A program made the position numbers and the translations under genes. Below the pieces are notes generated by a model, which was given only the letters and a program-made list of their open reading frames with translations, ran no database searches and was not told the origin of the DNA. This document shows positions 1 through 8,476 of a DNA stretch of 34,538 nt, in pieces. Within the stretch, counting starts at the first letter, position 1. Each line of letters starts with the position of its first letter. Source of the stretch: Planctomycetaceae bacterium (GTDB taxonomy: Bacteria; Planctomycetota; Planctomycetia; Pirellulales; UBA1268); contig CACORA010000022.1 in NCBI GenBank assembly GCA_902629495.1, forward strand, positions 1-34,538, read 5' to 3'.

Positions 1-2305
1 TTTGAAGAGCACCATCAATAGTAATTTGTGGAGCCCAGAAGCGACTGCCAGATTTGTCAACTTGCCAGAGACAGTGACGTTCAAATCCCATGGTGTGCGG
101 GAGGGCGCCCTTGGCGCGGATGAAGTCTGGGTAGTGTTCGGCGCCGTAGAGTTGCCACTTGCCGGCGATGGCAGTGCGGTATCCGGCGTCCTGCATCATG
201 TGGCCGATGGTGCGCTCGGTTTTCTTGAGGATGGAGAAGGAGGCGTAGTTGCGCACGTTACTCAGCCCCGTCATGATCTTGACCCGACTCGGCGTGCAGA
301 CGGGGTTCGAATAGGCGTGGTCAAATCGCATGCCCTGCCGAGCCATTCGGTCGAGTACAGGTGTCTTGTACGACGTGCCGCCGTAGGCGCCGTAGCATTC
401 GTAACCGATATCATCGGCCATGATCAGAATGACATTGGTTTTCTTTGCTCCTTCGGCGACATGTGTGAGAATTTTGATGTAGGAAGATCCCGGGTTGGGC
501 ATGTCGGGATCGATGCGGCGTTTTTCTTTCCAGAGTTGGCCGACCCGCTGACGCTGTTCGGGCTTGAGAACGGCCATGACCTTGTCAACGTAGGCCTGGT
601 GGCTGCTTCCTTGGTAGCCGTCTGGAAGAGGATTCTTTTCGATGCGAGCCAAGCGTTCCATGTTTTTTGAACTCGATGTCTCGGCGACGGGCCGTTGTAA
701 CGCGTTTGCCCGTGGCTTCTTCGCTGCGGTCAGATCCTCTGGGGTGACATATTCCGGTCCATCGGCCATCACACTTTTGTGGATCAGGTTGGCCTGCTTT
801 TTCATTTGTGCGATGAGTTTGGGGTGCTTTTTCGCAATGTCGTTTTGCTGACCGATATCCTTCGAGAGGTCATAGAGCTCAACCCGATCGACACCTCCCT
901 TTTTCATGAGAGGGATCAAGGCTTCATTAAAGTAGAACAAGGACCGAAATTCATCCCGCAGTCGGTTGGCTTCAGGGTTGGCAAATCGGCCGTTGAACAT
1001 GCGGGACCGCAGATCCAATCCGCCCAGTTCCTTTTCAATGTTGTCCCCAAGAGCAGTCTTGGTCTGCTGCAGCAAACGGTTCGCCTTTGCATGATCAAAA
1101 GGGAGTCTGGCTGTGCTCGGCGCCAAAAGGGTGTGGCTACCCATTCGAAGCGCCATGGTGGAGCCGTTCATCCAGAAAAGCGGTTGATGACGTTCAAAAT
1201 TACCTGTTCCGGTGAGCAAAGGAGTGAGGTCTGAACCGTCGAGGACGACGTTCTTAGGTTTCTCGATGCCAAGAAGCCCACAGATGGTGGGAAGCAGGTC
1301 AACGGCTCCAGCAGGCTCTTTCTCAACGCGACCACCGATCATCTTTCTTTTCCAGTAGAAGATCCCTGGCACTCGGTGGCCGCCTTCATAATGTGATCCC
1401 TTTTTGCCGCGCAGTTCCCCGCTGCGCTCTTGTCGGTAGCTACCGTTATCGGAGGAGTAGTGAATGATCGTGTTATCGAGCTCGCCGAGTTCTTTGAGCT
1501 TGTTGACGAGTCGCCCGATGGCACGGTCTGTATTGTCGATGGTGCCGTTATAGATGGCAGCCTGATCGTTCAGCGCACCATACTCGGAGACGATCTCGTC
1601 GGGGGCAGCAATGACGGCGTGAGGTTCATTGAACCAGATGTTGATGAAAAATGGTGCGTCGGTTCCATGTTTGTCGATCCAGTCAATGGCTTCATCAACA
1701 ACGAGCTGGCAGGAGTAACCTTTCATGGGCCCAACGGGTTTACCGTTACGCAGAAAGTTGGTGGGATCTTTGTGACTCGGATGAGCGCCATTGACCAGGC
1801 CGAACCAGTAGTCGAATCCATGATCGGACGGGGTGGGATTGCTGCGCCCGTTAACAGGCATGCCGAGATGCCACTTGCCAAAGTGAGCGGTACCGAAGCC
1901 TTCGTCTTTCAGGACCTCGGCGAGTGTCGTTTCATCCCGAAGGAGATGCATTTTGTGACGCTGTTCACTGAGGACGGAATAGACTCCGGCACGGATGTGG
2001 TTACGGCCAGTGAGAAAAGTCGCACGGGAAGGAGAGCAGACCGGCGCCCCGGAATGGAAGTCAGTGAACCGCACGCCTTCGGCAGCCAACGTGTCGAGAA
2101 CAGGTGTCTTGACGGGACCGCCGTAACAGCCGATGTCGCGGTACCCGAGGTCGTCGACGAGGAGCGTGATAACGTTGGGCCTATCGGTCGTGGTGTCGGC
2201 GCGAACTTGCGGAAAAGCAATGGTCGGGACAATGAGAAATGCCATCACCAGGCTGGCTGCACATTGATTCACTGTCGCTACGATATCTCTTGGGAAACGT
2301 TTCAT
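1..2305 (-). CDS. Tandem two-domain sulfatase (partial, 3' end outside window)
   Basis: At least 768 codons are open from the ATG at 2305 to the window edge, with no stop in frame. A signal-like N-terminus (about residues 1-36) precedes a first sulfatase domain: metal-binding DD near residue 51, CSPSR with C90 as the formylglycine site, and GKWHLG. That domain ends near residue 545. A linker module follows (about 554-619), then a second sulfatase start (TNVILIMADDIGYE) with its own CTPSR and GKW, cut by the edge. Type I sulfatases hydrolyse sulfate esters after Cys-to-formylglycine conversion; this one is probably exported. Two complete-looking active-site motifs in one chain are unusual for the family. 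The start has only a weak AGAAG upstream. The TolB-like gene ends 35 bases upstream, suggesting one transcript. The substrate cannot be read from the sequence. The family call is firm; whether both domains are active is inference. Confidence 0.9.
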   Translation of the reverse strand, partial: MKRFPRDIVATVNQCAASLVMAFLIVPTIAFPQVRADTTTDRPNVITLLVDDLGYRDIGCYGGPVKTPVLDTLAAEGVRFTDFHSGAPVCSPSRATFLTGRNHIRAGVYSVLSEQRHKMHLLRDETTLAEVLKDEGFGTAHFGKWHLGMPVNGRSNPTPSDHGFDYWFGLVNGAHPSHKDPTNFLRNGKPVGPMKGYSCQLVVDEAIDWIDKHGTDAPFFINIWFNEPHAVIAAPDEIVSEYGALNDQAAIYNGTIDNTDRAIGRLVNKLKELGELDNTIIHYSSDNGSYRQERSGELRGKKGSHYEGGHRVPGIFYWKRKMIGGRVEKEPAGAVDLLPTICGLLGIEKPKNVVLDGSDLTPLLTGTGNFERHQPLFWMNGSTMALRMGSHTLLAPSTARLPFDHAKANRLLQQTKTALGDNIEKELGGLDLRSRMFNGRFANPEANRLRDEFRSLFYFNEALIPLMKKGGVDRVELYDLSKDIGQQNDIAKKHPKLIAQMKKQANLIHKSVMADGPEYVTPEDLTAAKKPRANALQRPVAETSSSKNMERLARIEKNPLPDGYQGSSHQAYVDKVMAVLKPEQRQRVGQLWKEKRRIDPDMPNPGSSYIKILTHVAEGAKKTNVILIMADDIGYECYGAYGGTSYKTPVLDRMARQGMRFDHAYSNPVCTPSRVKIMTGLSNVRNYASFSILKKTERTIGHMMQDAGYRTAIAGKWQLYGAEHYPDFIRAKGALPHTMGFERHCLWQVDKSGSRFWAPQITIDGALQ
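449..646 (-). other. Inter-sulfatase linker module, copy A
   Basis: Residues about 554-619 of the tandem sulfatase, between its two catalytic domains. Landmarks are SHQAYVDKVMA, RVGQLWKEKRR, and IKILTHVA at the end. It aligns without gaps to residues 583-648 of the propeller/cytochrome at 13621-16095 (26 of 66 identical by hand count). It has no Cys and no EF-hand loop, and looks like a small helical domain. The function is unknown. Confidence 0.8.
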
Positions 2306-2340
2306 TGTACTTCTGGAACATTTAGCGAGGAAGAAGTTGA

Positions 2341-3327
2341 TTACTTTGGTGCGTCTTCGAAGTGTGGATAACGGTAGTCGGCGTTGTCGTCCGTTGAAAC
2401 TTTATGCGTTGAACCATCTTCGGGTTTGTAGATATAAAGTTTGCCGCCTGCGTGATAAACGATTGAGGATTCGTCTTTCGACCAACGCGGGTAGGCAAAC
2501 CAGACCGGTTTCTCTTCCTCATTTGCAAACGGCAGTGCGTTGGTTATTGTCCGGCTCGTTGCATCAAAATCTGCCATGTAAAGTATTCGTCCATTCACCC
2601 GTCGTTTGAATCCACGTTGAAACTCAAAGCAGACTCTCGTCTCGGTCGGTGAGAGACTGACTCGGGCCAGCACTCCTGTTTCTGCCAAAGCACACTCAAT
2701 ATGTTGGAATGTCGGCTTGGTATCTTTTCCAGGTGTCATCAGGTAGTAGCCCATGCCTTGGTCTGGCGGATTCGACCGGACAAGCATCCGGCCGTCCGTA
2801 AGACACGTGTAGGCCCACGTAGAATGTCCCTTGCTGGTGAGAGGGACTTCATCTCCCGGTTGGGCGCCCACTGTGCTGGCCATCACCACATAGCCCCCCG
2901 TCTTCGGATTCTTTCGATTCCAAACCGGCGTATTTGTGCCGTCACGCGTCCAGGTCTGATTGAAGTCCGTGTGTGTCCCGTCAGTTAATTGATGTAACCC
3001 TGTGCCGTCCACATTTATGATGTGAATGGCAGTCTTCCATTTCGATACATCGGGATCATTTTTCAACCTTCGGAAAAAGACCAGCATGTCACCAGTCTTT
3101 GACCAGGATGGCTTGAAGTCGTGATGACCCGTAGTAAGTGGTTTGTTCTCTGGCTGACCATAGATGTTGACGTGAATTTCGCCGTTCACGTAATACGAGC
3201 CCCGAACATTTTGATGGTCGCTTTGGCTCGCCAGATTGCCACTGCCATTTGATGACAATGCGTCTTCAGAAAAACCGGGACAAACCAGCAGCAGCAGTGA
3301 GCCAACAAGTGTGCGAATAGACTTCAT
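2341..3327 (-). CDS. Secreted TolB/PD40-like beta-propeller
   Basis: 328 residues. The N-terminus is a signal peptide (MKSIRTLVGSLLLLVCPGFS). The rest is a set of TolB-like blades, seen as repeated units such as HDFKPSWSKTGDMLVFF, TDFNQTWTRDG and YPRWSKDESSIVY, each followed by a short strand and a turn. Such propellers usually bind partners or oligosaccharides in the periplasm rather than act as enzymes, and no catalytic motif is visible. The start is supported by GGAAG seven bases upstream of ATG. It lies between two sulfatase genes on the same strand (103 bases after one, 35 before the next), so a role in the same polysaccharide pathway is plausible. It could also be an oligogalacturonate-lyase-like propeller without the active site. 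The fold call is good; the role is inference. Confidence 0.8.
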   Translation of the reverse strand: MKSIRTLVGSLLLLVCPGFSEDALSSNGSGNLASQSDHQNVRGSYYVNGEIHVNIYGQPENKPLTTGHHDFKPSWSKTGDMLVFFRRLKNDPDVSKWKTAIHIINVDGTGLHQLTDGTHTDFNQTWTRDGTNTPVWNRKNPKTGGYVVMASTVGAQPGDEVPLTSKGHSTWAYTCLTDGRMLVRSNPPDQGMGYYLMTPGKDTKPTFQHIECALAETGVLARVSLSPTETRVCFEFQRGFKRRVNGRILYMADFDATSRTITNALPFANEEEKPVWFAYPRWSKDESSIVYHAGGKLYIYKPEDGSTHKVSTDDNADYRYPHFEDAPK

Positions 3328-3430
3328 ACAATTTCTTCCGACTTTGCTTACGTTCTCAAATGCTTAATGAGATCGATGTATTCTATTATCTTACGATTGG
3401 ATCAGCGTGTCAGGGAATACGATGGATTCC

Positions 3431-5122
3431 TCAAATATTCATCTCATAGGCAAAACCATCAACTTCAACTTTGCGACGGTTTGGCTTACTGGGCCAAGCC
3501 GGCTCTGACATTCCCGATCGCCACTCTTGATAGAGTGCTTCCAACTGCTTGACGATCTCAGGCTTTGCACTGGCCATGTTCGTGGATTCGCCAATGTCAT
3601 CCGCCAAGTCAAAGAGCCATGTATTGTCATAGGATTTGACGAGCTTCCACTTACCATGCCGGACCGCAATGTTAGGTCCATTACTCCAAAACAGTGTTTC
3701 ATGAGGCGTTCCGGTAGAATGACTGTTCACAAAGGGCATCAAGTCAACGCCATCGAGCTTGATGCCGGAAGGAACGTCGATCCCCGCCGCCGCGCAAATC
3801 GTAGGAAATAAGTCGAGCGTGCTAGTCGGCTGATCATAAACCGTATCTGGTTCAAATGTACCTGGCAATTTGATAACCATCGGAACACGAATTCCACCTT
3901 CAAACAAAAACAGTTTTCCGAGTTTGAGTTGGCCATTGCTTTGCACACCCGTATAGATGGGACCGCCATTATCATTGACGAAAATCACAAGCGTGTTTTC
4001 TGAGAGACCGTGTTTGTCGATTGCGGCAACAATCGAGCCCACGGCATCATCGAGGGCACTGGTCATCGCGTAGTAATCACGCTTGGTTTGGTCCGTTTCA
4101 TTCGGAAACCGATCCTGATATTTTCTTGTCGCTTCGATCGGCGTATGAACCGCGTTGAACGGAACGTACGCAAAAAATGGCGTGTCGTGATTCGTAGCGA
4201 TGAAATTGACCGTTTCTCTGGCAATAGCATCAGTCAGATATTCTGGTTCGATCAGCGGCGATGTATCTCGCATGATGGTGCTGTGAAACGGCTGTGGCGA
4301 TTTGGCAGGGAAAAAGGAATGAGCACCGGCCAGAAAGCCATAAAACTCATCAAAGCCACGGGCCTGCGGGTGAAACTGAGGCTGCGTGCCCAAATGCCAT
4401 TTGCCAAACATGCCTGTGACATAGCCGGCCTGTTTCAAAACATCCGGCAATGTGACGACGGACGGATCGAGACCACGATGCAAGCGATGTGTAATGGCAC
4501 CACCGGCAGTATTGAATTCGAAACCAAATCGCTGTTGATATCGTCCCGACATGAGCCCAGCACGAGACGGACTGCACGATGCTGCAGTCACATAGGCATT
4601 TGAAAAACGAACACCTTGGTTACCAAGTGCGTCTATATTCGGTGTTGGGATTTTTTGGGATCCATACAGGGATGTGTCTCCATACCCAAGGTCATCCGAG
4701 AACAGCAACACGATATTCGGCGGACGTTTGTCACCAGATGCTACGTCGGCGATCGTTGAGAGAAGTTCTCGTTTTGCAACTTCACCCTTCGTGCTCGCTG
4801 GAAAGACTGGCTTACTGGATACATTCTTGCCGGCTGCTGCATTCTCGCGAGCGCGTCGTCGTTTGGCGTACGAACGAGCCTCCTGTTGAGAGACAAAGCC
4901 ATCGGAATCGGAATCCATTCGTTTGAACAGCGCTGTGTTCCTGATTTCATCAGGTTCAAGTCTGCCATCACTGTTCTTGTCAGCATTGCTAAATACAGAT
5001 TCCGCAGCGCTTTGTCTCGGTGACTCCTGTTTCGTTCCATCCTGCGCACATAAAATGCTAGAACGCAGGAGTAAGGCGAGCAGCATGAGCGTGCACATAC
5101 TTGACACAATACATTTGTTCAT
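3431..5122 (-). CDS. EF-hand-containing sulfatase
   Basis: 563 residues. A signal peptide (about 1-26) is followed by two canonical 12-residue EF-hand loops at D48-E59 and D70-E81, then a basic Ala/Arg-rich linker. The sulfatase domain starts near 134 (RPPNIVLLFSDDLGYGD), with CSPSR at C183 for formylglycine formation and GKWHLG. Length and layout match arylsulfatase A-type secreted enzymes with an added Ca2+-binding N-terminal segment, common in Planctomycetota. The EF-hands probably bind Ca2+ and may aid folding or surface attachment. The ATG at 5122 has AGG about five bases upstream. There are 278 non-coding bases between it and the arylsulfatase upstream, so it may have its own promoter. 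The family call is firm; the natural sulfated substrate is unknown. Confidence 0.93.
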   Translation of the reverse strand: MNKCIVSSMCTLMLLALLLRSSILCAQDGTKQESPRQSAAESVFSNADKNSDGRLEPDEIRNTALFKRMDSDSDGFVSQQEARSYAKRRRARENAAAGKNVSSKPVFPASTKGEVAKRELLSTIADVASGDKRPPNIVLLFSDDLGYGDTSLYGSQKIPTPNIDALGNQGVRFSNAYVTAASCSPSRAGLMSGRYQQRFGFEFNTAGGAITHRLHRGLDPSVVTLPDVLKQAGYVTGMFGKWHLGTQPQFHPQARGFDEFYGFLAGAHSFFPAKSPQPFHSTIMRDTSPLIEPEYLTDAIARETVNFIATNHDTPFFAYVPFNAVHTPIEATRKYQDRFPNETDQTKRDYYAMTSALDDAVGSIVAAIDKHGLSENTLVIFVNDNGGPIYTGVQSNGQLKLGKLFLFEGGIRVPMVIKLPGTFEPDTVYDQPTSTLDLFPTICAAAGIDVPSGIKLDGVDLMPFVNSHSTGTPHETLFWSNGPNIAVRHGKWKLVKSYDNTWLFDLADDIGESTNMASAKPEIVKQLEALYQEWRSGMSEPAWPSKPNRRKVEVDGFAYEMNI

Positions 5123-5400
5123 CGGACGGACCTATCGTTTGCTGTTGGGACCACAAGTGAACACAGCATGATCACTCGTTGCCAGAAGGGTTTTTGGTTC
5201 TTTGTCATCTTGTGATGTCCTACGTCGATCGACCGCCGTCGCTCGCTTCGTCTGCGAGAGGCGACTATACACAGGCAACAAACAAAGGTGGCGAATACGA
5301 TGCACAAATCATACTGTATTACCAGAGTTGTACAGCAATCGTGGACATCCTTGTTATTAAGGATTGAGGATGGGTTTCATGTTCAGCGTCCAGTCACTCT

Positions 5401-7014
5401 TTACTGTTTCCGCCTACGTATAGCTCCATCAAGATCTGAAGTGTCGCCTGACGTCGTAGAAACCGCATCCGGGGACAGCCATTCAAGTTGAGACCAGTTT
5501 TGCAGACTCATTTTCTGGTCAGGTCCCGACGTACTGCGTCCGTTTCTGACATATTCACCGGCCAAAGCAGTCAATGCACTGACGACTTCGGGGTGTTCGT
5601 CGATCAGATTAGTCGTCTCATCCGGATCAGTCCGCATGTTGTAAAGCTGGCGGTTCGGAGTGTCGAATGACCTCTGTTCAATCGTTCCGTTGTACCGACT
5701 GCTGCGTTGCCCGGCTCCGTAACCGTTCCCTCCGGATCCCGCGTGCAACAGCAATTTCCAGTCACCGTTTCGAATCGCAAATCGACCGCTCGATGAGTGG
5801 TGAATAATTGCATGAGCTTTTCGGTAGTCACCGCCTTTGCCTAGCATCAATGGAAGAATGGAAACGCTGTCGACCCCCTGATCTTCGGGAAGCTCGACAG
5901 ACAGAAGTTCTGAAAATGTTGCCATCATGTCGACAAGACAAAACGGCGTATCGCACGTTGAGCCCGGTGCGATCACGCCTGGCCAGCGAGCAATGAAGGG
6001 AACCCGGTGTCCGCCTTCCCAGTTGTCGCGTTTGGCTCCCAGGAAGTGAGAGGAGCTGTCGTGACCAAACGTACTTCGGCGTGGATACATGTTGGTCTCA
6101 GGTCCGTTGTCACTGGTCACAATCACCAGGGTGTTGTCTGTGAGTTTCAATCGATCCAACGCATCCATCACCCTTCCTATGTGATGATCCACTTCCACCA
6201 TGAAATCGCCGTAGATATCCAATTTGCTTGTGCCGACGAAGGCATCACCGGGAGCGTGCGGTGTGTGAGGTGCGTTGAGCGGCATGTAAACGAAAAAGGG
6301 ACGTTGCTCGTTGCGCTGGATGAAGGAAATGACCTCGTCGGTCAAGGTCGGCATGACATGCTTATGCCGCCAGCCAGGAACCGCAGGCCCCTGCCGACCA
6401 CCTTTGTCTTCTTCCTTCAAACTGGAAGTGGGTTGCTCGGTGACACGATCATTTCGAATGAAAACATAGGGGGGCATGTCCAGAGATGCAGCAATTCCGA
6501 AGTATTCGTTGAATCCGTTAACGATGGCGGTGTTCTGAATCGGTTTGGTGAAATCGATCCCCTCCGAGTTATTGCGCATGTTGTAGCCCTTTTCTCCGCG
6601 CATTCCTCCGCCCCAGTCCATTCCCAGATGCCACTTCCCAACGCAGGCAGTTCGGTAGCCCTTGCCCTGGAATAAATCCGCCACTGTCATGCGTCCTTTC
6701 TCGATGAGTGGCTGTGAAAAGCCACCGAGAACACCACTCTTCAATCCGGTTCGCCACGCGTAGCGGCCAGTCAGCAAGGCATAGCGTGAAGGCGTACAGA
6801 CAGCGGAGGCCGAATGGGCATCGGTGAAGCGCATGCCACCCTTGGCCAGCTGGTCCAGATTTGGCGTATGGATTTTGGATTCGGCGTCGTAGCAGGTGAC
6901 GTCGCCATATCCCATGTCATCGGCAAAAATCAAAACGACATTGGGATGCCTGACTTCAGCTGAGGCATACGCAGTCAGCAACAGGAAGCATAAAAATGTG
7001 AGCATCGGTTTCAT
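5401..7014 (-). CDS. Arylsulfatase A-like sulfatase
   Basis: 537 residues from the ATG at 7014. A longer reading from 7035 is possible, but 7014 has AAGGA six bases upstream and begins directly with a signal peptide (MKPMLTFLCFLLLTAYASA). The catalytic signature is complete: metal-binding D32-D33, CTPSR with C73, GKWHLG near 120, and TSDNGPE as the distal metal site. It hydrolyses sulfate esters after formylglycine maturation, probably in the periplasm or outside. It is the last gene of a tightly coupled six-gene run; the upstream sulfatase stop (TAA 7018-7016) is one base before this start. The C-terminus has the usual sulfatase subdomain (NRQLYNMRTDPDETTNL). The specific substrate cannot be assigned. 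Confidence 0.93.
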   Translation of the reverse strand: MKPMLTFLCFLLLTAYASAEVRHPNVVLIFADDMGYGDVTCYDAESKIHTPNLDQLAKGGMRFTDAHSASAVCTPSRYALLTGRYAWRTGLKSGVLGGFSQPLIEKGRMTVADLFQGKGYRTACVGKWHLGMDWGGGMRGEKGYNMRNNSEGIDFTKPIQNTAIVNGFNEYFGIAASLDMPPYVFIRNDRVTEQPTSSLKEEDKGGRQGPAVPGWRHKHVMPTLTDEVISFIQRNEQRPFFVYMPLNAPHTPHAPGDAFVGTSKLDIYGDFMVEVDHHIGRVMDALDRLKLTDNTLVIVTSDNGPETNMYPRRSTFGHDSSSHFLGAKRDNWEGGHRVPFIARWPGVIAPGSTCDTPFCLVDMMATFSELLSVELPEDQGVDSVSILPLMLGKGGDYRKAHAIIHHSSSGRFAIRNGDWKLLLHAGSGGNGYGAGQRSSRYNGTIEQRSFDTPNRQLYNMRTDPDETTNLIDEHPEVVSALTALAGEYVRNGRSTSGPDQKMSLQNWSQLEWLSPDAVSTTSGDTSDLDGAIRRRKQ

Positions 7015-7015
7015 G

Positions 7016-8476
7016 TTATTTCCTTTTGGGTGCACTAAAGTGCGGCGCGTTTTTCCTGGGGAGCCATTTTTTTAATTCCGCCCTGGTTAGATCGTGGGTC
7101 GTGTCATTGGCCAGGTTGTTCCTCTGAAGTGGATCGGCTTTGACATCGTAAAGCTCTTCGCCTCCGTCGCTATAGCGTATGTAATGAAAATCGCGTGATC
7201 GAACGGCGTGATTCGCACCGAGCCAATGGGGCGAGTTTGTGATGATTGCTGGATACGGCCACTCGGCGTTCGGGTTGTTGACAAGCGGTGCGAAACTGCG
7301 TCCATCGAGTTGTCTATTGTTCGGTAAGCCGCATAACTCCAGCAACGTTGGATAAAGGTCGACGAGACTGACCGGGCTCTTACAAATCTTTCCATTCGCT
7401 GGAGTGCCGGCGGGCAACGTACCAGGCGAGTAGATGATCAACGGTGTGCGGCTAGTCTGCTCCCAGAGTGCCAACTTCCCGATTTTCTTCTCGCCGACGT
7501 CGTAGCCATGATCGCCCCAGAGAACAACGATGGTGTTGTCGCGATAATGACTCTTTTCTAACGCGTCGAGCACATGACCGACGCAGGCATCAGCGAATGA
7601 GTCCGCGGCGAGACACCCCTGAACAGCTTCCTTCCATTTACCGCTCTCACGGATGTGTTTGATGTGCCGCTCGCCCATCCGTTTGCCAATGGCAGGTATG
7701 TCATCGAAATCGTCTGCCTTGTAGGGCGGAAGTTCGATGCCTTCGAGCGGATGCATGTCAAAGAATTGTTTCGGGGCGTACCACGGAAGATGAGGCAGGT
7801 AGATTCCGCAGCCAAGGAAGAATGGCTTGTCGTGATCTCGCTGCAAAAACTGAGCAGCACCGTCCGCCGTTTTCCAATCAGGATTGGCTTCAATGGGGGC
7901 GTCGGTCGGACCCCAGTCGATGAGCCGAGCGAGGATGGGATTGGATTCGAATTTGGGCCGGAGTCCATGCTTGTAGCGTTCCTCTTTCGGCGGTGGGACG
8001 GCGCCGGTCCGGGTGGAATAGACATGATCCCACGCCGCGGCATCAGAGAATGTGCCATGTGCTTGGTGATAGAGTTTGCCGCCGCCCCAGGCGAGGTAGC
8101 CATGTCTGCGGAAATACTGCGGGAGCGTTACCCAATCCTTGTACTCCGGTATGTCGCGAAACCAGTTGAGGTTGCCATAGATTCCGGTCGTCGATGGCCT
8201 GAGCCCCGTCATGATCGAGGTGCGCGACGGGCTGCACAGTGGAGCAGCACAGTAGGCCTGCTCGAAGAGAATTCCCTTGCGGGCCAGTTTGTCAATGTTA
8301 GGAGTCTTCGCCTGTGGATGTCCGCCAAGACAACCAACCCAGTCATTCAAATCATCGACGGCAACGAATAGGACATTTGGCCTGTCGATCGTGGCGTCGG
8401 CGTACCCCTGCTTGTTTGATAAGAACAGAACAACAAGCACTACGATCGTGCTCAAGAAACATTTTCGCATTACCAT
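7016..8476 (-). CDS. Iduronate-2-sulfatase-like sulfatase
   Basis: 486 residues. A signal peptide (about 1-26) precedes RPNVLFVAVDDLNDWVGC, the metal-binding start typical of the iduronate-2-sulfatase branch, and CSPSR with C81. GGGKLYHQ and LWGDHGYDVGEKK complete the usual active-site set. Known members remove 2-O-sulfate from uronic acids; bacterial relatives act on several sulfated glycans, so the substrate here is open. Two ATGs (8476 and 8470) compete. GGGA lies eight bases before the first, while the second overlaps the DUF1552 stop as TAATG. Either way the gene is translationally coupled to the upstream gene. The branch call rests on motif style and length and is good but not certain. 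Confidence 0.9.
   Translation of the reverse strand: MVMRKCFLSTIVVLVVLFLSNKQGYADATIDRPNVLFVAVDDLNDWVGCLGGHPQAKTPNIDKLARKGILFEQAYCAAPLCSPSRTSIMTGLRPSTTGIYGNLNWFRDIPEYKDWVTLPQYFRRHGYLAWGGGKLYHQAHGTFSDAAAWDHVYSTRTGAVPPPKEERYKHGLRPKFESNPILARLIDWGPTDAPIEANPDWKTADGAAQFLQRDHDKPFFLGCGIYLPHLPWYAPKQFFDMHPLEGIELPPYKADDFDDIPAIGKRMGERHIKHIRESGKWKEAVQGCLAADSFADACVGHVLDALEKSHYRDNTIVVLWGDHGYDVGEKKIGKLALWEQTSRTPLIIYSPGTLPAGTPANGKICKSPVSLVDLYPTLLELCGLPNNRQLDGRSFAPLVNNPNAEWPYPAIITNSPHWLGANHAVRSRDFHYIRYSDGGEELYDVKADPLQRNNLANDTTHDLTRAELKKWLPRKNAPHFSAPKRK
7021..7025 (-). promoter_or_regulatory. Ribosome-binding site AAGGA that decides the arylsulfatase start
   Basis: AAGGA lies six bases before the ATG at 7014, inside the end of the upstream sulfatase gene. 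It favours 7014 over the longer reading from 7035. Confidence 0.7.

Noticed and set aside
1430..2371. Long plus-strand open frame opposite the tandem sulfatase
   Set aside because: It is the antisense of a clear sulfatase with intact motifs, and its own translation has no recognisable family.
5347..5364. Short hairpin ATCCTT/AAGGAT after the arylsulfatase gene
   Set aside because: Only six pairs and no T-tract on the minus strand; too weak to call a terminator.
7655..8371. 238-codon plus-strand open frame
   Set aside because: Antisense shadow of the iduronate-2-sulfatase-like gene, whose motifs are intact.
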